In this document: positions 1 to 13,500 of the stretch, piece by piece
Layout of the letters: every line of letters starts with the position of its first letter
How positions within the stretch are numbered: the first letter of the stretch is position 1
DNA from: Euperipatoides rowelli
Lineage: Eukaryota > Onychophora > Udeonychophora > Euonychophora > Peripatopsidae
Length of the DNA stretch: 26,197 bases
Strand: one strand, 5' to 3'
Assembly (NCBI GenBank): GCA_003024985.2
Contig: PXIH01S0004714.1
Position numbers and translations under genes: made by a program
The notes under the pieces: generated by a model
What the model saw: only the letters and a program-made list of their open reading frames with translations
Databases searched by the model: none
What the model was told of the DNA's origin: nothing

Positions 1-1379
1 AAAAAAAAATGTTAAAGTCATTGTTTTACTATATACAAAGCTAATTTTATGGAGTATTTCCATTTTATTGCAATGTAATACAATGTACAATCAGAGGCCA
101 GTGTTAATGTTTTGGCTAAGTTGTAATAACTGAGACCTACCTCCGTTTCAGGTCTAAGTATTCAAATTTCCAGAATTTAATTTTATTTATATATTTTGTT
201 GTTAATAAAATCCAAATAATAATAAGAATAATGATGCTGCTATTTTAGAAGGAAATATGGATTTACTGTATGTCTTCTGATATTAATTCAAAGTTTTGAT
301 GAAGTACATTACTGTATTAATTTTTTCATGCTAAATATAAAGATGATGTGTTTGTTTAAAACCAATGGATTATAGGATTATGATTAGATTAATGGATTTA
401 AAGAGTATAGAATATAATCATTTGATGCACAACATTATCAATTCCATAATGAAGTAACTTGAGTTTAAATAATTACAAATCAGATTAACATTTGCAAAGA
501 AAGCCTATCCAAATAATAATTCTTTCTTTTACAATAGTTTGAGTTAAGTTTATTTTTCACTAGATGGCGTTATTTTCCATCTTGCAAAAGACAACATACA
601 GTATAAGTAATTAGCTTTAATTCACAACTGAGACTTCTCTAGCCAATAGATATCACTAATAGGTTGGTCAGCACTTTTTAAAAAATTTAGTAATGTCGAA
701 ATTGATTATCCAATCCCAAATGTTTATTCTGTACACTTTAAATCTTTTTTGGGGAGACAAATTATAATAATGATTATTATAATTATTTAAAATGATTATT
801 TTAAATCATTCAGGAATTAATATACTGTATTTCAAAACATTTCTATTTGACAATGGCTCATTTTCTTATTCATATTGACTGGAATAAAATAGATATTGCA
901 AATACGTCAGGCTGATTAATTTCTTACCATATATTATCCAAACCAACCCAATATTTATTAAAAAAAATGGAGTTATTCAATCAGCAAAAAAAAATAATTT
1001 ATGTTAAATTTACTGCTAATTAACCCATTGGAGTCACTGGACAAAATATATCTGTGGCTACACAACCACTTTAGTTCCATGTTTATGTGTGATTGGAAAA
1101 ACATCTGCTTGGTTTTTGTTTCTACTTAATAATATAGGCTACAGTGCTGTACATGTTTGTGAATTCTATTTTTTAATATAAAGTTATAACAAATAAGCAA
1201 ATATAATTTTAAAAAATATCATTTAAAAAATAACTAAAGTATAAAATTATCATTTCTTTTTAAGATATTAATTTTGGTTTTTGTTTTATTGAAAAACTAA
1301 TTTGATATTCAATATTGACATTTCTATAGAGTATACTGTATATACATACAGTACATTATTGTATATATTTCTTTTATAG
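1..1379 (+). other. 3' part of an upstream MFAP1 intron
   Basis: A+T-rich sequence with no exon that would encode the missing MFAP1 N terminus. Two adjacent short palindromes lie at 760-784 and 785-806, and a TACTGTA/TACAGTA cluster at about 1333-1363 lies just before the acceptor. A CACTAGATGGCG word sits at 558-569. Nothing else is recognised. Confidence 0.8.
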
Positions 1380-1559
1380 GCCAGAATACGCTCCTCAAGA
1401 ATCCAGTGATGAAGAGAATGATGAAGAATTTGTATTTGAACGCAGAAAAGGCGCTGGAGGTGCATACCCCACTGAAGCTGTGGAGGAGGGAATTAAAGAC
1501 GACCCTCGTTTACGACGAATACTTCAGACTCGTGCTGAGAGTGAAGATGAAGAAGAAAG
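1380..1559 (+). CDS. MFAP1: MFAP1 visible exon 1
   Basis: The acceptor is TTTTATAG at 1372-1379 and the donor is GTAATT from 1560. The first base completes a split Arg codon (phase 2), followed by [17 protein letters not shown], which matches the family's conserved RPDYAP-ESSDEEDEEF stretch. It continues through a less conserved segment ([14 protein letters not shown]) and the conserved DPRLRR motif into an acidic end. Visible residues 1-59 are here, plus two bases of Arg60. Confidence 0.95.
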
Positions 1560-4500
1560 GTAATTGAAAAACAAATATCTATTCATCTAATTAAAAATAA
1601 GTATCCACTGTTATTTTTAAATAATTATAAATATAGATGAGTAAAAAAACTGATTACTCAATATGAGAGATAAAAAAAACCAAAGAAAACTCTAGCAAAT
1701 TTAACCATAATTAAGTCAATATAATGGAAATAGGATAATCTAAGTACAAAATACACTACATTTTAATTATCAAATAGCTGAGTGGCTTTAACTGATTCAC
1801 ATGCGAGTTAAATGTGTGGGTTTGGTGGGGTGTCATAAATTTTCATGACCATAAATCATATAATCACCTCAGGTGTCATTAAGATCATTTCAATCAATAG
1901 TACATTTTGTACAAATCCCCTTAGAGCTAACAGTGGAAAAAAATTTAAAGTGCAAAGCATTTAATCATTGTGTCATTTATNTGGCAACTCGTTGATAGAT
2001 ATTCGTTCTTTTTCCGTACTCTGAAAATATAAACAACGGATTGAGCCCTTGCCATTTTCCTCTTGCTCTTAGCAAGCTTTCAAAGGCTTTGTAAGTGAAG
2101 CAAATTTATCTTAGAATAAGTAAGGCAAATGACATTGAGTTGTCCATTCTTGTGTATTCATTCAGTAGAAAAGCAAAAAATTGTAAAAGTACGAAAAAAA
2201 AAAAAGTGGCCTACCAACTGATTCAGGACTACCTAACACAGGATGCATATTAACGAACCTGGAAGCATCTACTGGCCCAGGAATAAAGCCTTTAGATAAA
2301 TTAATCTTTTAACCCTATGTATTCCTGCAGATGCTTTTGTTCTCTTTAATTACGTTGAGCATTGCAAATGATCGAATTAGTTGCTGATTAATTATTTTCT
2401 AATACTTTCCTTGTGCTTAATCTCTAGGCTTTATTAATAGAGCATATGACATATTGGCATGAATTGGGACAAACAGACATACAGTAGTTCCACACTTTCT
2501 GATTCTAAGCTAAAGTCGTTCATATCCGCTCTTTTAAAAGAGTATGTAAAGATAAATAACTTTTTAGTGAAAGTTTGTAACTGAAAAGCTCATTATTTTT
2601 GCATACTGTACATACGTTCAGAAACAACTTTTGTATTCATAATTTTTATACTTTTTTTTTCACTTCTAGCACTTATGGATTTTGTAGAAACTTCTATCGA
2701 AAAGAAGCATTCCTCATGAAAAATTAATATTTTCATTGCATTAACTGTAATTAACTAGTTAAAAGACTAACATGAATTATACATTTTCTTTAAGTTGAGA
2801 TTTTATGTAAACACATTTTATTGTAACTTGGGTCATTTGAAAAGATTAGGTATTTTTTTTCTTTTTTTTTTTAACCTAATACTACCAGAGTTTTAGTGAT
2901 AAATAATTTATGTTTTTTTTTTTTTTTTTTAAAAAAATATCTATACATTATTTTTACATTAATAATATAAAATATTTTTTTCAAAAATGATAATGTGAGA
3001 AATTTTTTTTTTTATCTTTTAAATCAAGTTACATTATAAATGCAGTTTGTAATCTTTTTAATTGATTTTCATTTTGATTGTTACTATTTAATTTTTTAGG
3101 ATAGAAAGACATAGGCATATACACGGTCCAGAAATATTAGCTACAAATGAAGAATCTGAAGAAGAGGAAGAAGAAGAAATAGAAAGAGAACATCGGCACA
3201 GAAGAATCATTTTAGAAGATGAAGAGAGTAGTGAGGAAGAAGAACTCGATGAAGAAGTAATTTTTTTTTAAAATCAGGATTATTGTTCTCTGCCCTCTCT
3301 TCATTCCCTTTATTTTGGTTTATTATACTCCTTAGTAGTTTAATGATTTTAGAATAAAATGATCCATCAAACTAAAAAATAGGGTAAAATGTCCAAGTAA
3401 TAAATCAACAAAACAAATAAAAGGGGGGGGGGCAGTACCCACTGTGACATCAAAGATTTAGGTGAGGGCACCTGTTCCTATCAAAACACTGACTAGTTGG
3501 AAATGAAGAACTGCATTTAGTGATTTCTTATTTGAGTTTACAATTCTGAATTGATTACTAAATGATAAACATAGTCGTGTACAATATATAATAACCATAT
3601 CCCTCAGGTCTATTGCTCATTACGTGTCACTACTCTTAAAACTAGATCAAACATTTTACTAGTGATCATATTTGGATAAAACTTGCCATAAGAAACTAAT
3701 TTAAAATATATTGACCAATTAAAAATGGCATATAGGCAAATTTTGATCTAAATAAGCAAATGGTAAATACCCATGTATATTTTAAAAAAAAAACATTTTG
3801 TTATATTAATAAATTGTAATGAAGCTGCGGAACAACCCGACAGCCGGCACTTTTTAAAATTTAAGATGTAATTTATTAAAATTGCCAGTTATTTTTAATA
3901 AATTACTTTTTAAATTTTAAAATGTGCCAGTTGTCATTTTTGTTGCTTTCTCTTCTTCAATAAATAGACTAGTATTCCTACAATAAAGTGAATGTCATGC
4001 ATAACTGGTTTACTGATCTTTAAACAGCTAGTGTCTAAGTACAGTGTATACAATTTGATATTATATCTGCATAAAGCAATTGTGAAATATAAAGATCATT
4101 AGTTATTCTTTTATACTTTAACTCTGAGTGACTTGTAATCCACATTTATATGTTTACCATTCTTTTTAGAAATTATTAAAAAGATAGAATAGCCTATGCA
4201 GCAGTGTTCTCCCTATAACCTTTTGAATGGGTACACCACCCAGCTAGTTTAACTTACCGTCTGGTTAATAAAATTGGCTGAAGGAAAAGGTGAAGTCTGA
4301 GAACCAATGTGAATTGACATGGCATTGAGCTGGAATGAAAAAGTAATTTAAGACATTTCGTAATTAATTGTGATGAGAAATTGAAACAGCTCTGTTTCTT
4401 GTATTTCGTTTGACGATCATTAAGTCAATTATTTATAATTTAATTTTGTAATATTATTTTGCAACAGAAAATATTGGCATTTTCAATATACTGCATTCAC

Positions 4501-7500
4501 TACAGTGCAGCTAGAATGCAAGCCGACATCTGATTGGCTGATTTTGTCTGGAGGAATTGCATATCTGGGATCCAGACCTTCACAGACCAATCAGATTGTA
4601 GATCATTCCCCAGCACTAGATGGCTTGGAATTTTTTTATTGTCAGTTGGTGGTTTTTTAAAAACAATTAGAAACAAACAAAAGAGGGTTGAAAATAAAAA
4701 CATTTAAATTTTATTATTGATTTGGCTATACTTCAACTTCTTTTAGTAAACACTAGATTATTTTCTTTATCAACTCGGATGTCTTCAAATCATTTTGAAT
4801 TTTACGTTAGTCTATTAATGAAAATTAACTTACTAATTACGGAAAATGAGATTGAAAGTCTAATTTGCTATATATTAAAAAAAAGTACAATATTGTGTTA
4901 GTAAAATGTGATTACGCTTTCATTTTGTAACAAGGCATAGCCTTATATACTGTATAGTGAACAAATAAATAACACTAGTCAACTATTCATTATAAAATAT
5001 CAAACGGTCACTCATTTGTTTTTGGGGGAGTAAGGGATTTTCACCCCTTACATTGTCACTCTCATTTTTAATAGCTTGTAACAATGTCTGGTATTATCTT
5101 TTGTACTTTTATCTCGTATCAGTTTCAATCACAAATTATTGTTTTTCTAATGGTTTTAAGTTTTGTTTTAAATGTTAAACATTTTCTTTATTTAGCGGAA
5201 ACACGACACATGCATTTCTTGCGATACATTTTTTTTTAAAAATTAAAATTATTAAAATCTTTCTGCTGCCTTACTAGTAGGGTGGTTTGTTATTTACCAA
5301 CAATTTAGGGATTTAAAAACAAAAATACTTTTTTTTTTAAAAAAAAATATAGTATGGTAATGTCATGTTTAGATGCCTTGTTTATTAATGTTGGCAGAAT
5401 TAACCCAGAAAATGTTATCAAAATGTCCATACAAACAAAAAAAATAAGCTTATTAAAACATTTACCGGCTATTGTTTCATACCGTCTGGCTGATGAAAAT
5501 TTCTGGGGAGAACACTGTGCAATAACATTCTTTGATCAAATTATTATTTACTATTGTAATGAAATTATAAAGTCTCTCAAAACAAAGTTTAAAATCCATC
5601 TTAAAATTGTCGGAATAAGCCTTTATTTTCAACACAGTTAAGATAGTGGGACAATATTTATTTGTTAGATACTGTAAAAACCTCCATTACTAACAACCTA
5701 TAAAGCTGTAAGGTTTAAGACCTATTTATCCGTGCACATAATAGATAAGAGTTATGATTCGTTAGACCATTACTGGTGACAACACACAAAAACTTTATCC
5801 TATAAAACAAACATCAAATGAATTCTGAAAATCTCAAGTGTGGTCATCAAAAAAACACATTATCAAATCACATTAATACTTAACTAACAATCATGAATAA
5901 AGCATAGATTTTCTTAACCATATTTATTAGATTTCTGCTATTATTTCTAAATAAAAAATGTCTTTATTTTATAATTATTTCACTTTCCTTATCATGTTTG
6001 AACTCTTTAAAAAATCGAATTAATTTCTTATTAAAATGTAATACAATAGTCTAGACTCTTAATAAATTTGTTTTTCTTAGAATATGGCCACTTTGATTTG
6101 CTTATCCTATAACTTTTATTAATGACAAGTTAGATGACCAATCTGACATATAAAATCATAGTCTTTTTTTATGACTGCCGCATACAATACCAGATTTTAA
6201 CAGGAAATGGGTTGGGAGTATATGTTTATCACAAAGTTTTGGAAATTTTGATAATATTCAGACTTAAAATTATTCATTTTTCTTTTGTCCACTATATACA
6301 AATAAAATAATTTTGGAATAATTTTCAAAATTGATTTAAAAATGCTGAGTTGAATAAAATGTAGTGACAGAGTTATTACAAAACACAATTAAATTTAGGC
6401 ATGGCAGGTCCTTAGTTTCATTATTCTGCTTAAGCTACCTAATTATTGTGTTGGAGTCTGATTTAAAAAAAATTAGTTGAACATATTATTGTTCTACCAC
6501 ATTTTTTTAAGCTTAAATCCACTAAAAGTATTTATATTGGTGTAATTTTACCAATCCCTAAGTTTATTCATATTGGTGTACCCTGAATAACTTTGATATT
6601 ATTTTTAGCTTCATCAATTTTTTTCCATTGTTGACAACTTTTTAAATTTTTGTTTTAGATCAGATTTTTAGATCGTCAATTTTCTTTTGGCCTACAAATG
6701 TCTTTTATAGTATCGGATACAATATATCTTTTACAGACTGTACATCCCAGCTATCTAATTTCATATAGAATTTATTATAGGTCATGCATATGGAGAATTT
6801 GTGTTAACATTTTTTATGTGAACTCTATAATTTTGTGTATCCTTTAAAAATTGTATCCATCTCCTTAATTTTTTTTTTTTTTAAATTACATATTAGTATC
6901 TGTTTTAATTTCCATTTTAAAAATACACAATTCTCAAATTAGAGTTATGAATATATAATAAATTGCAAATTATTAAAATATTTTTTTGTTTTTTCATTTC
7001 CATTTTCTTCAAAAAGGAAATAGAGAGACGGAGAGCTGTACTTCGCCAGAAATCAAAGAACAAGAAACATGAAGAGGTAGGCAACTAGATGCTTTAATAT
7101 TTAGCTCTGTTATTGTTATCATTATTTTTATTATTGTTCAAGGTTGACAATCTATTTGCATGATGTATTTATTCAAGTATTTGTTATTTCCATGTGTTTT
7201 TATTACTTAAGTTTCTATTATTTAAAGGATATGAAGAAAAACTAAGGTATTAGGTTTTTTTTTTTTTTTTTTGTGAAACTTTTTTTTTATCGTTTTTAAA
7301 TAGACACCTATTTAATATTTAATTTGTATTCTTTGTGCAGGTTTTCTCTTATATAGCAGTAATTCTTTCCATTTATATTTGTATTTTTATTTGAAGAAAA
7401 TATTTAGATCTGCTGGTTATCCTGTTGTTAACTTAGTCATGTGACTAATATGATATCAAATTAAATTTTGTTATAGAACAGGAGACAATTACGATACCAG

Positions 7501-10500
7501 TTACTTCAAATAACCATTGGTTAATTACTAAATTTGGTTGATTTAGTAAATATCAAAATTCTAAGTAATAACTTTTAAAATATACAGTATATACTGTATT
7601 GATAGAATTACAAACATTTATATTTTTCTCTAGATAAATTTTTTTTAAAAATAATTTAAAATAAAATTTTATGAGATCATAGGTAAACAATAAAAAACAC
7701 AGTATTTATTTTATTACTGTAATTATCTTAATATACTGTAATTAAATAAAGACTAACACAAGGATTAATTTTGTTTATTATAAAAAACACAATTTTTGTG
7801 TTTTAGAGGTCAATATATACTGAATATACAGTATATACACAGGATATATTCCATATATAGACACTGTATATTGGATATTATGAAGGGGGTCTAATTTGGG
7901 AAGTAATCTGACAAACTAGAATATATAGAATTCTTTGCCTGGATCCATTGGTCATCTTATTTTTTAGGAGTTAATGGATGTGGAAGACGATATGAGATCT
8001 GAGGAAGAGGATTCTGAAGAAGAATCGTCTGAATATGAAGAGTACACAGACTCCGAGGAAGAGAGTGGACCACGTTTAAAACCTGTTTTCGTTAGGAAGT
8101 AAGAACATAATGTTTCATTGTATTAAGCAAAATGTTATTCAGCAAAGCCTTGAATTTATTCTAATTATAAATTAAATCATTTTTAATTAATAGACGGGAT
8201 CGAGTGACCGTACAAGAAAAGGAAAGGGAAGAAATGCGCAAGAAAGAGTTGGAACAAGAGGCTAAAAAATTAGCCGAGGAAAGGCGTAAGCAAACTCTTA
8301 AGGTAAATTTATTTTTTAATCATGAATTTAAGGCAGCTCATTTCTCAAAATCCACACGGAAAAATAGATAGTGGGGGGATTTTTTTTTTTGTACACCAAT
8401 ATTTTTTTTTTGGAAAAAAAAATGTAATTTTCTAAAAATATATTTATTTAGTTTTTAAAACTGTGAAAAAATAATTGAAAATACATTAGTAATAACTATT
8501 TTTAAAGAATTTTAAAGTGGTAGATCCCTGAAGTGAAATGTATCTCAAACTGGGGGTCACCACAGTGATTGAAAGGGGTCGCCTGCTTGAGAAAGAAAAA
8601 AATATATCTATTTTAGAATTAATTAAAGCATTAAAGATACTGGCATTATTATAGAATTGAAGCAAGTTAGAGGTTTTGTCTATTTGTTGAAATATAAGGA
8701 GAATTTCAAATTATTCCAATTAAATGTTTTTTTTTTTTTCCACCGAGGTAATAATTATCTGCCATTATTCAACATTTTAGTCTTTAATTAGCAGACTAAC
8801 TGACCCCCTCAATCTTAACTCTTTCCATTCCACATTAACATTGCATTGATTGCATTATTTAAAGCTTACACACTGATTGTTGAATTGTAAAATGTCTTCA
8901 TATTACCGTCAGTGGATTGGCATGTTATGATAAGGTATTGCTGTTTTTCTTAATCAGTTGGATGGTGAATTCCATCTGTAATTATAAAGAAAAAAAAAAG
9001 CCGAAGCTTCTCTTCAAAAAATAAACTACTATTGTAAATTAAATAAAACAAATTATTAGTCAAATTTAATAAAGTCTCTAGTTTTGTTTTAAGTTCATTA
9101 ATTCTTAATAAATTTATAACATAACTAGTGGCTTTATTTAATTTGACTATTTTACAGTAGTAGCATATTTTTTAAAAGGAAGCTTAAGGGGAGGGGAGAT
9201 ATTAAAAATATATACTGTATATATTTAATCATTAATTATATATTTTTTAATTCCTTCCCCCTCCCCCCCACTCCCCAATTGGAAAAATATTGTTGTTTCA
9301 CGCTTGGGTCATTTTAACAATTAAGGGGTGTTAGGGGTCCCGGCTGCAAAACGTTTGAGAACCATTGCATTAGAGTATAGCGAGAATTAACATGATTTGA
9401 TGTCAAATACAGTAAAAATTGTGTGTTTGGGGATGTGAATTAATACATGTCAAATTAACAATGTAACACTAAAGCCTACTTTAAAATGGTTTATCAATGC
9501 CTATTTCAACTTCATTGATTTATGTGTATTTTGTAAAAAAAATGCTTGTTTAATTAATCCATTTGTTATATTCGGTCCCAAAATGCATCAAAATTCGACT
9601 TTTATTGCCAATATGTATCAATTATAAATCTTTCTGCTGACAGCACATCTATAATCTTGCCTGAAAAATCTCACGTGAACTCCATTAATATTATTGGTGT
9701 GTTTTCCGACCAGACAGCCATTTTCTTCACAGACCAATCAAAATTCAAAGCCTGATTTTTTTTTTTGCAGTCGCCAGTCGGTGTTTTTTATAAAGGCAGA
9801 TCAAAACAAACACAAGTAACAGTTTTTATTTGCATTAAAAAAATATAATCCTCTAAGAATGTTTAAGAAATATTATTAAAAACTTTAGAAATAATAGTTA
9901 ATTTGTTCTCATTATCGCATAAAGTTACGGTAATTAGCTAACATATAGGCCTATACAGTATATAGCCTCCAGGAGGTTTTTTTTTTGTTGTTGTTGTTTT
10001 CTTAAAATTGACTTCAATCCCAAGAATTGTCTCAAAATTTTATGGATTTTATATTGATGCTAAGAAAGTAACTTTTTTCTCTGTTCTTTTTATTTTCTGC
10101 TTCAAAACTTTATAACACTTTTGTTGACTATTTTTCTAAACAATACCATAATGATTCTAATGAAGTTATGAATAGCGTCTGGACTCTGGATCCCAGATAT
10201 GCATTTCCTCCAACACCAAAACTATCGAGATACATCAAATTAAAAGTTTAGAGATTTTAATATTTATAATCAACGTAGAAACTTGCAAATTTTTATGTGT
10301 TTCAGTTTACATTTTCAAAATTGATGAATTAAACAAATATTTTAGATAAAACTAAACATAAATCAATTAAAAAAAAAACATTAATAAACCACTTTAAAAA
10401 AGGAATGGAATAATGAAAAAAATTAGTTAATTTAAAACTTTGAACTGCTCACATGATTGCCTTGTTTTCTTCAACATAGACACCTATTGATATGCTATGG

Positions 10501-13500
10501 GTGAGCATTGAATTGCAGTATATACATATACTGTAACTAACTTGCAAATGCCGCAGGAACAAATTCCTCTTTACAGATGCTTCTTCCCTAAAATCATGCA
10601 ATATAATCCATAAACTTTAAAATGGTAATTTATTCCTTCTAGAATTCATTAAGATGAGCATTTCATGTTTTGAACATTTTTAACGGGAAAAAAAAACACT
10701 CATCCAACTTTGATAAGCTGTAACTGGAAAAGTATATACAGTATGTGATCTTCATGTTTGTGGTCTCTTTATAAAGGCAAAGGACTATGCTAATTATGAA
10801 AATAAGTGTGCATTATGTAAGTTGACAGTTATATGATGAAAGTTATTGTGATATGCATCCGACACGCACTTGCGCCATCTTTATCGGATAATAGTAAAAC
10901 TTCTGATGTGAGTTTGACCTGAATTATATATATTATGATTTATAAACAAGAGTTTTCAATGTTTACAAGTAAAAAAAAAATAGTTATTTATATTTTTTAA
11001 AGATTTTGGACTTGGTGCATCAGGATAATTGGGAGCTGTTGTTTGGCTTGTCGCAAGACATCAGCCAATCTATGAAAGAAACTTGGTCATGTGATATTTT
11101 TAATTGTCGTCTATTTTGTTAAAATATTGTCACTGCAATTTTCTTGAGCTTTAAACAGAAAAATGGCGTCTTTACTGGTATAATTTCCTTTTTGATCTAA
11201 CAGTTAATTCAGACAACCTCCAAATATTGGGTGTTGTACACTTTTTTATGTCTTTAAATCCATAGACACATCCATAGGGACGTACAGCCTCCCAATAAAT
11301 AATATTGATTTGGGTTTATTGGGATATAAAAACAAGCCTTAAATCATTTTATTGAGGACTTTTTTTTCTTTTCACAATCCATACTTCTCCAATAAATGTT
11401 GGGGAAATAATTACAATATATGTAATTAATATGAAGGTGCTGCTGTCTAGTTGCAATGTTGGAACTCATTGTTTGAACTTGATTAATCAGGCATACATAA
11501 GCCATAGATGCAGGGTAAAACAAATTGAATAACTCATTTGCAAAATTAGTTCCATCCAGCTAGAAGAGAAACTTTGTCATTGTCACTTGAGAAGTTAAGG
11601 TAAAGATAAAATTAGGAAAACCACAACATGGAAATCCATTAGTAGATTGAACATTATGAAAGCCACAGCAATTCTTCACTGCAAAGATAAAATGAGGAGA
11701 ACATCAATATGTCAATCCATTATAGATTGACCATTATTGAAGCCAAATCAATTCTTGATGGCAAAGATAAAATGAGAACCGCAATATGTCAACCCATTAG
11801 TAGATTGACCATTATGGAAGCCGCAGCAATTCTTTAAAAATAAAATGAGAACCTCAATATGTCAATCCATTAGTAGTTTGACTATTATGGAAGCCACAGC
11901 AAATCTTGATTGCAAAGATAAAATGAGGAGAACCGCAAGATATCAATCCATTAGTAGACTGACCATTATGGAAGCCACGACAATTAACTTGCTTTCAAAT
12001 TTTTTTTTTAGCATTTTATCAAAAAGGAAATTTGACAACTTCCACTTGTCAATGAATGAGGCTGTTATGAAGTGTCTTTCAGTCACAGGGAATTATATTT
12101 GCCCCTTCACTCCCTAATGAAAGGGTTAAAATACTGTGTTTGAAATGTAAATAATAATTGGACTGAATAGCTAAGATAAATTATATCATAGGAATAAAAA
12201 TAATTTTTGAACAAAATTAAGGCCTGTAAAAAGTGATAAAAAGATTGGAAAAGGATGAAATATGAATAAATCATTTAAAATTATTTTTTTTCTTATAAGC
12301 CTTGTGAGCCTTTTTTTCCTTTTTTTTAAATTCCTATTGATTCTAGATGTTCTGAAATCATTAGTTTATATACACATCAGATTTGAAGAATTTGATTTAA
12401 GTATTTGGAATTATTTAAATACATTAAAATAACTGTCATTGTATCTGGAATAATTTAAAATGTGATATNAAATATCTACTGTATATGTATTTAATATTTA
12501 CTCGATGCAAAGCGGCTTGGAAATCTTGTCAGTGATATGATATATAGAAAGCATACATTTAAATAAACGTCTGTGGTATGAAATAGAACTATTTTAAGTT
12601 TACTGATATTTTTGGGTTGAAATGTAAATACACTTGAACCATTTATATTCCTTTAAATTGTATTCTACTTTTGTTATGTCTATAGCTATTTAAGAAGATT
12701 AATATTGAGAAAACAGGTTTAATAAAATGTAGAATGACAAAATGTAGAAAAGTACAACCCAAGATATGACCTTGTTAATTCTATCGCTAAAAACAGACCA
12801 GTTCTAATGGTGCACAAACAACAATTTGCTTGAAGATACTGTATGGTCTATAGGAATTGTTCCTAATTATATTATTAATTAATTCACCTGGTGGGCCTTT
12901 AATACATGACATGGTGTTTTCCAGTTCCATGTGAAGATTTTCCAGGTTTTTATTTCTACTATACTGATGTCGAGCACTAGTTGAATGCTTTTAAATACAT
13001 TAAAATAACTGTCATTGTATCTGGAATAATTTAAAATGTGATATATTGATTATTTTTGTACTTTTCATATTTTGTTAGATTGTGGAGGATGAAACACGTA
13101 AAGAATTAGCAGAAAAACAAGGTGTGCTCGATCCCTGTGACTTAGTTAACACCGATGATGAGAACGATGAGGTTGAATATGAATCTTGGAAGTTACGAGA
13201 ACTGAAAAGAATAAAAAAAGATAGAGAAGAAAGGGAAAAGTAAGAATCTTTTTATTTTAATTGAAAACGTTAAGTCTAATTTGTATCTCGGTAAAATTAT
13301 GAAGAAATATAATTTCAAATTATTTTAATGTATATATTTTTCCTCTTAAAAAATTGACACTTTATATAGTCTAATACTATAATCTTAAAAGTTTTCATAA
13401 GTTATCTTATAATCCTCTTCCCTAATATACTTTTTTTTAATGATAAAATTTATAAACTAATTCTTTGTTTTATCTAGTTGTTGTTTTTAATGCATTAAAA

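Larger units (their letters stand above)
3257..7016 (+). other. MFAP1 intron between visible exons 2 and 3
   Basis: A phase 0 GT-AG intron of about 3.8 kb. It contains a run of ten G at 3423-3432, a strong 43-bp-arm hairpin (3839-3935), MITE fragments with CAGTGTTCTCCC ends near 4202 and 5517, and a dispersed repeat at 4550-4682. The stretch 5650-7010 shows nothing beyond A+T-rich sequence. Confidence 0.85.
8303..13078 (+). other. MFAP1 intron between visible exons 5 and 6
   Basis: A phase 0 GT-AG intron of about 4.8 kb, rich in repeats: an old hAT-type element (8536-9367), dispersed-repeat pieces (9725-9813 and 10185-10211), a five-copy minisatellite (11602-11992), and the N-bounded 520-bp duplicate with its 55-bp bracketing repeat (12414-13044). 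Its real length is uncertain because of that possible assembly fault. Confidence 0.85.

Noticed and set aside
3423-3432. Run of ten G as a G-quadruplex site
   Set aside because: It is a single uninterrupted run with no other nearby G tracts, so it cannot form an intramolecular quadruplex. It is noted only as unusual composition.
4202-4213. Single 1.3-kb hAT element from 4202 to 5517
   Set aside because: There is no 8-bp target duplication, and the shared TACCGTCTGG motif is in the same orientation at both ends, which fits two separate MITE copies better.
4500-4703. 67-codon minus-strand frame
   Set aside because: It lies within dispersed repeat copy A and has no known homology or gene structure.
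5354-5641. 95-codon plus-strand frame
   Set aside because: It overlaps a MITE end (5480-5517), has no recognisable domain, and lies in an MFAP1 intron. It is best explained as a chance frame across a repeat.
11602-11992. CRISPR-like array
   Set aside because: The units are contiguous tandem copies without unique spacers, and the locus is an animal intron.
11845-12117. 90-codon plus-strand frame with internal peptide repeats
   Set aside because: The repeats are translations of the 78-bp minisatellite. No splice or start context supports a gene.
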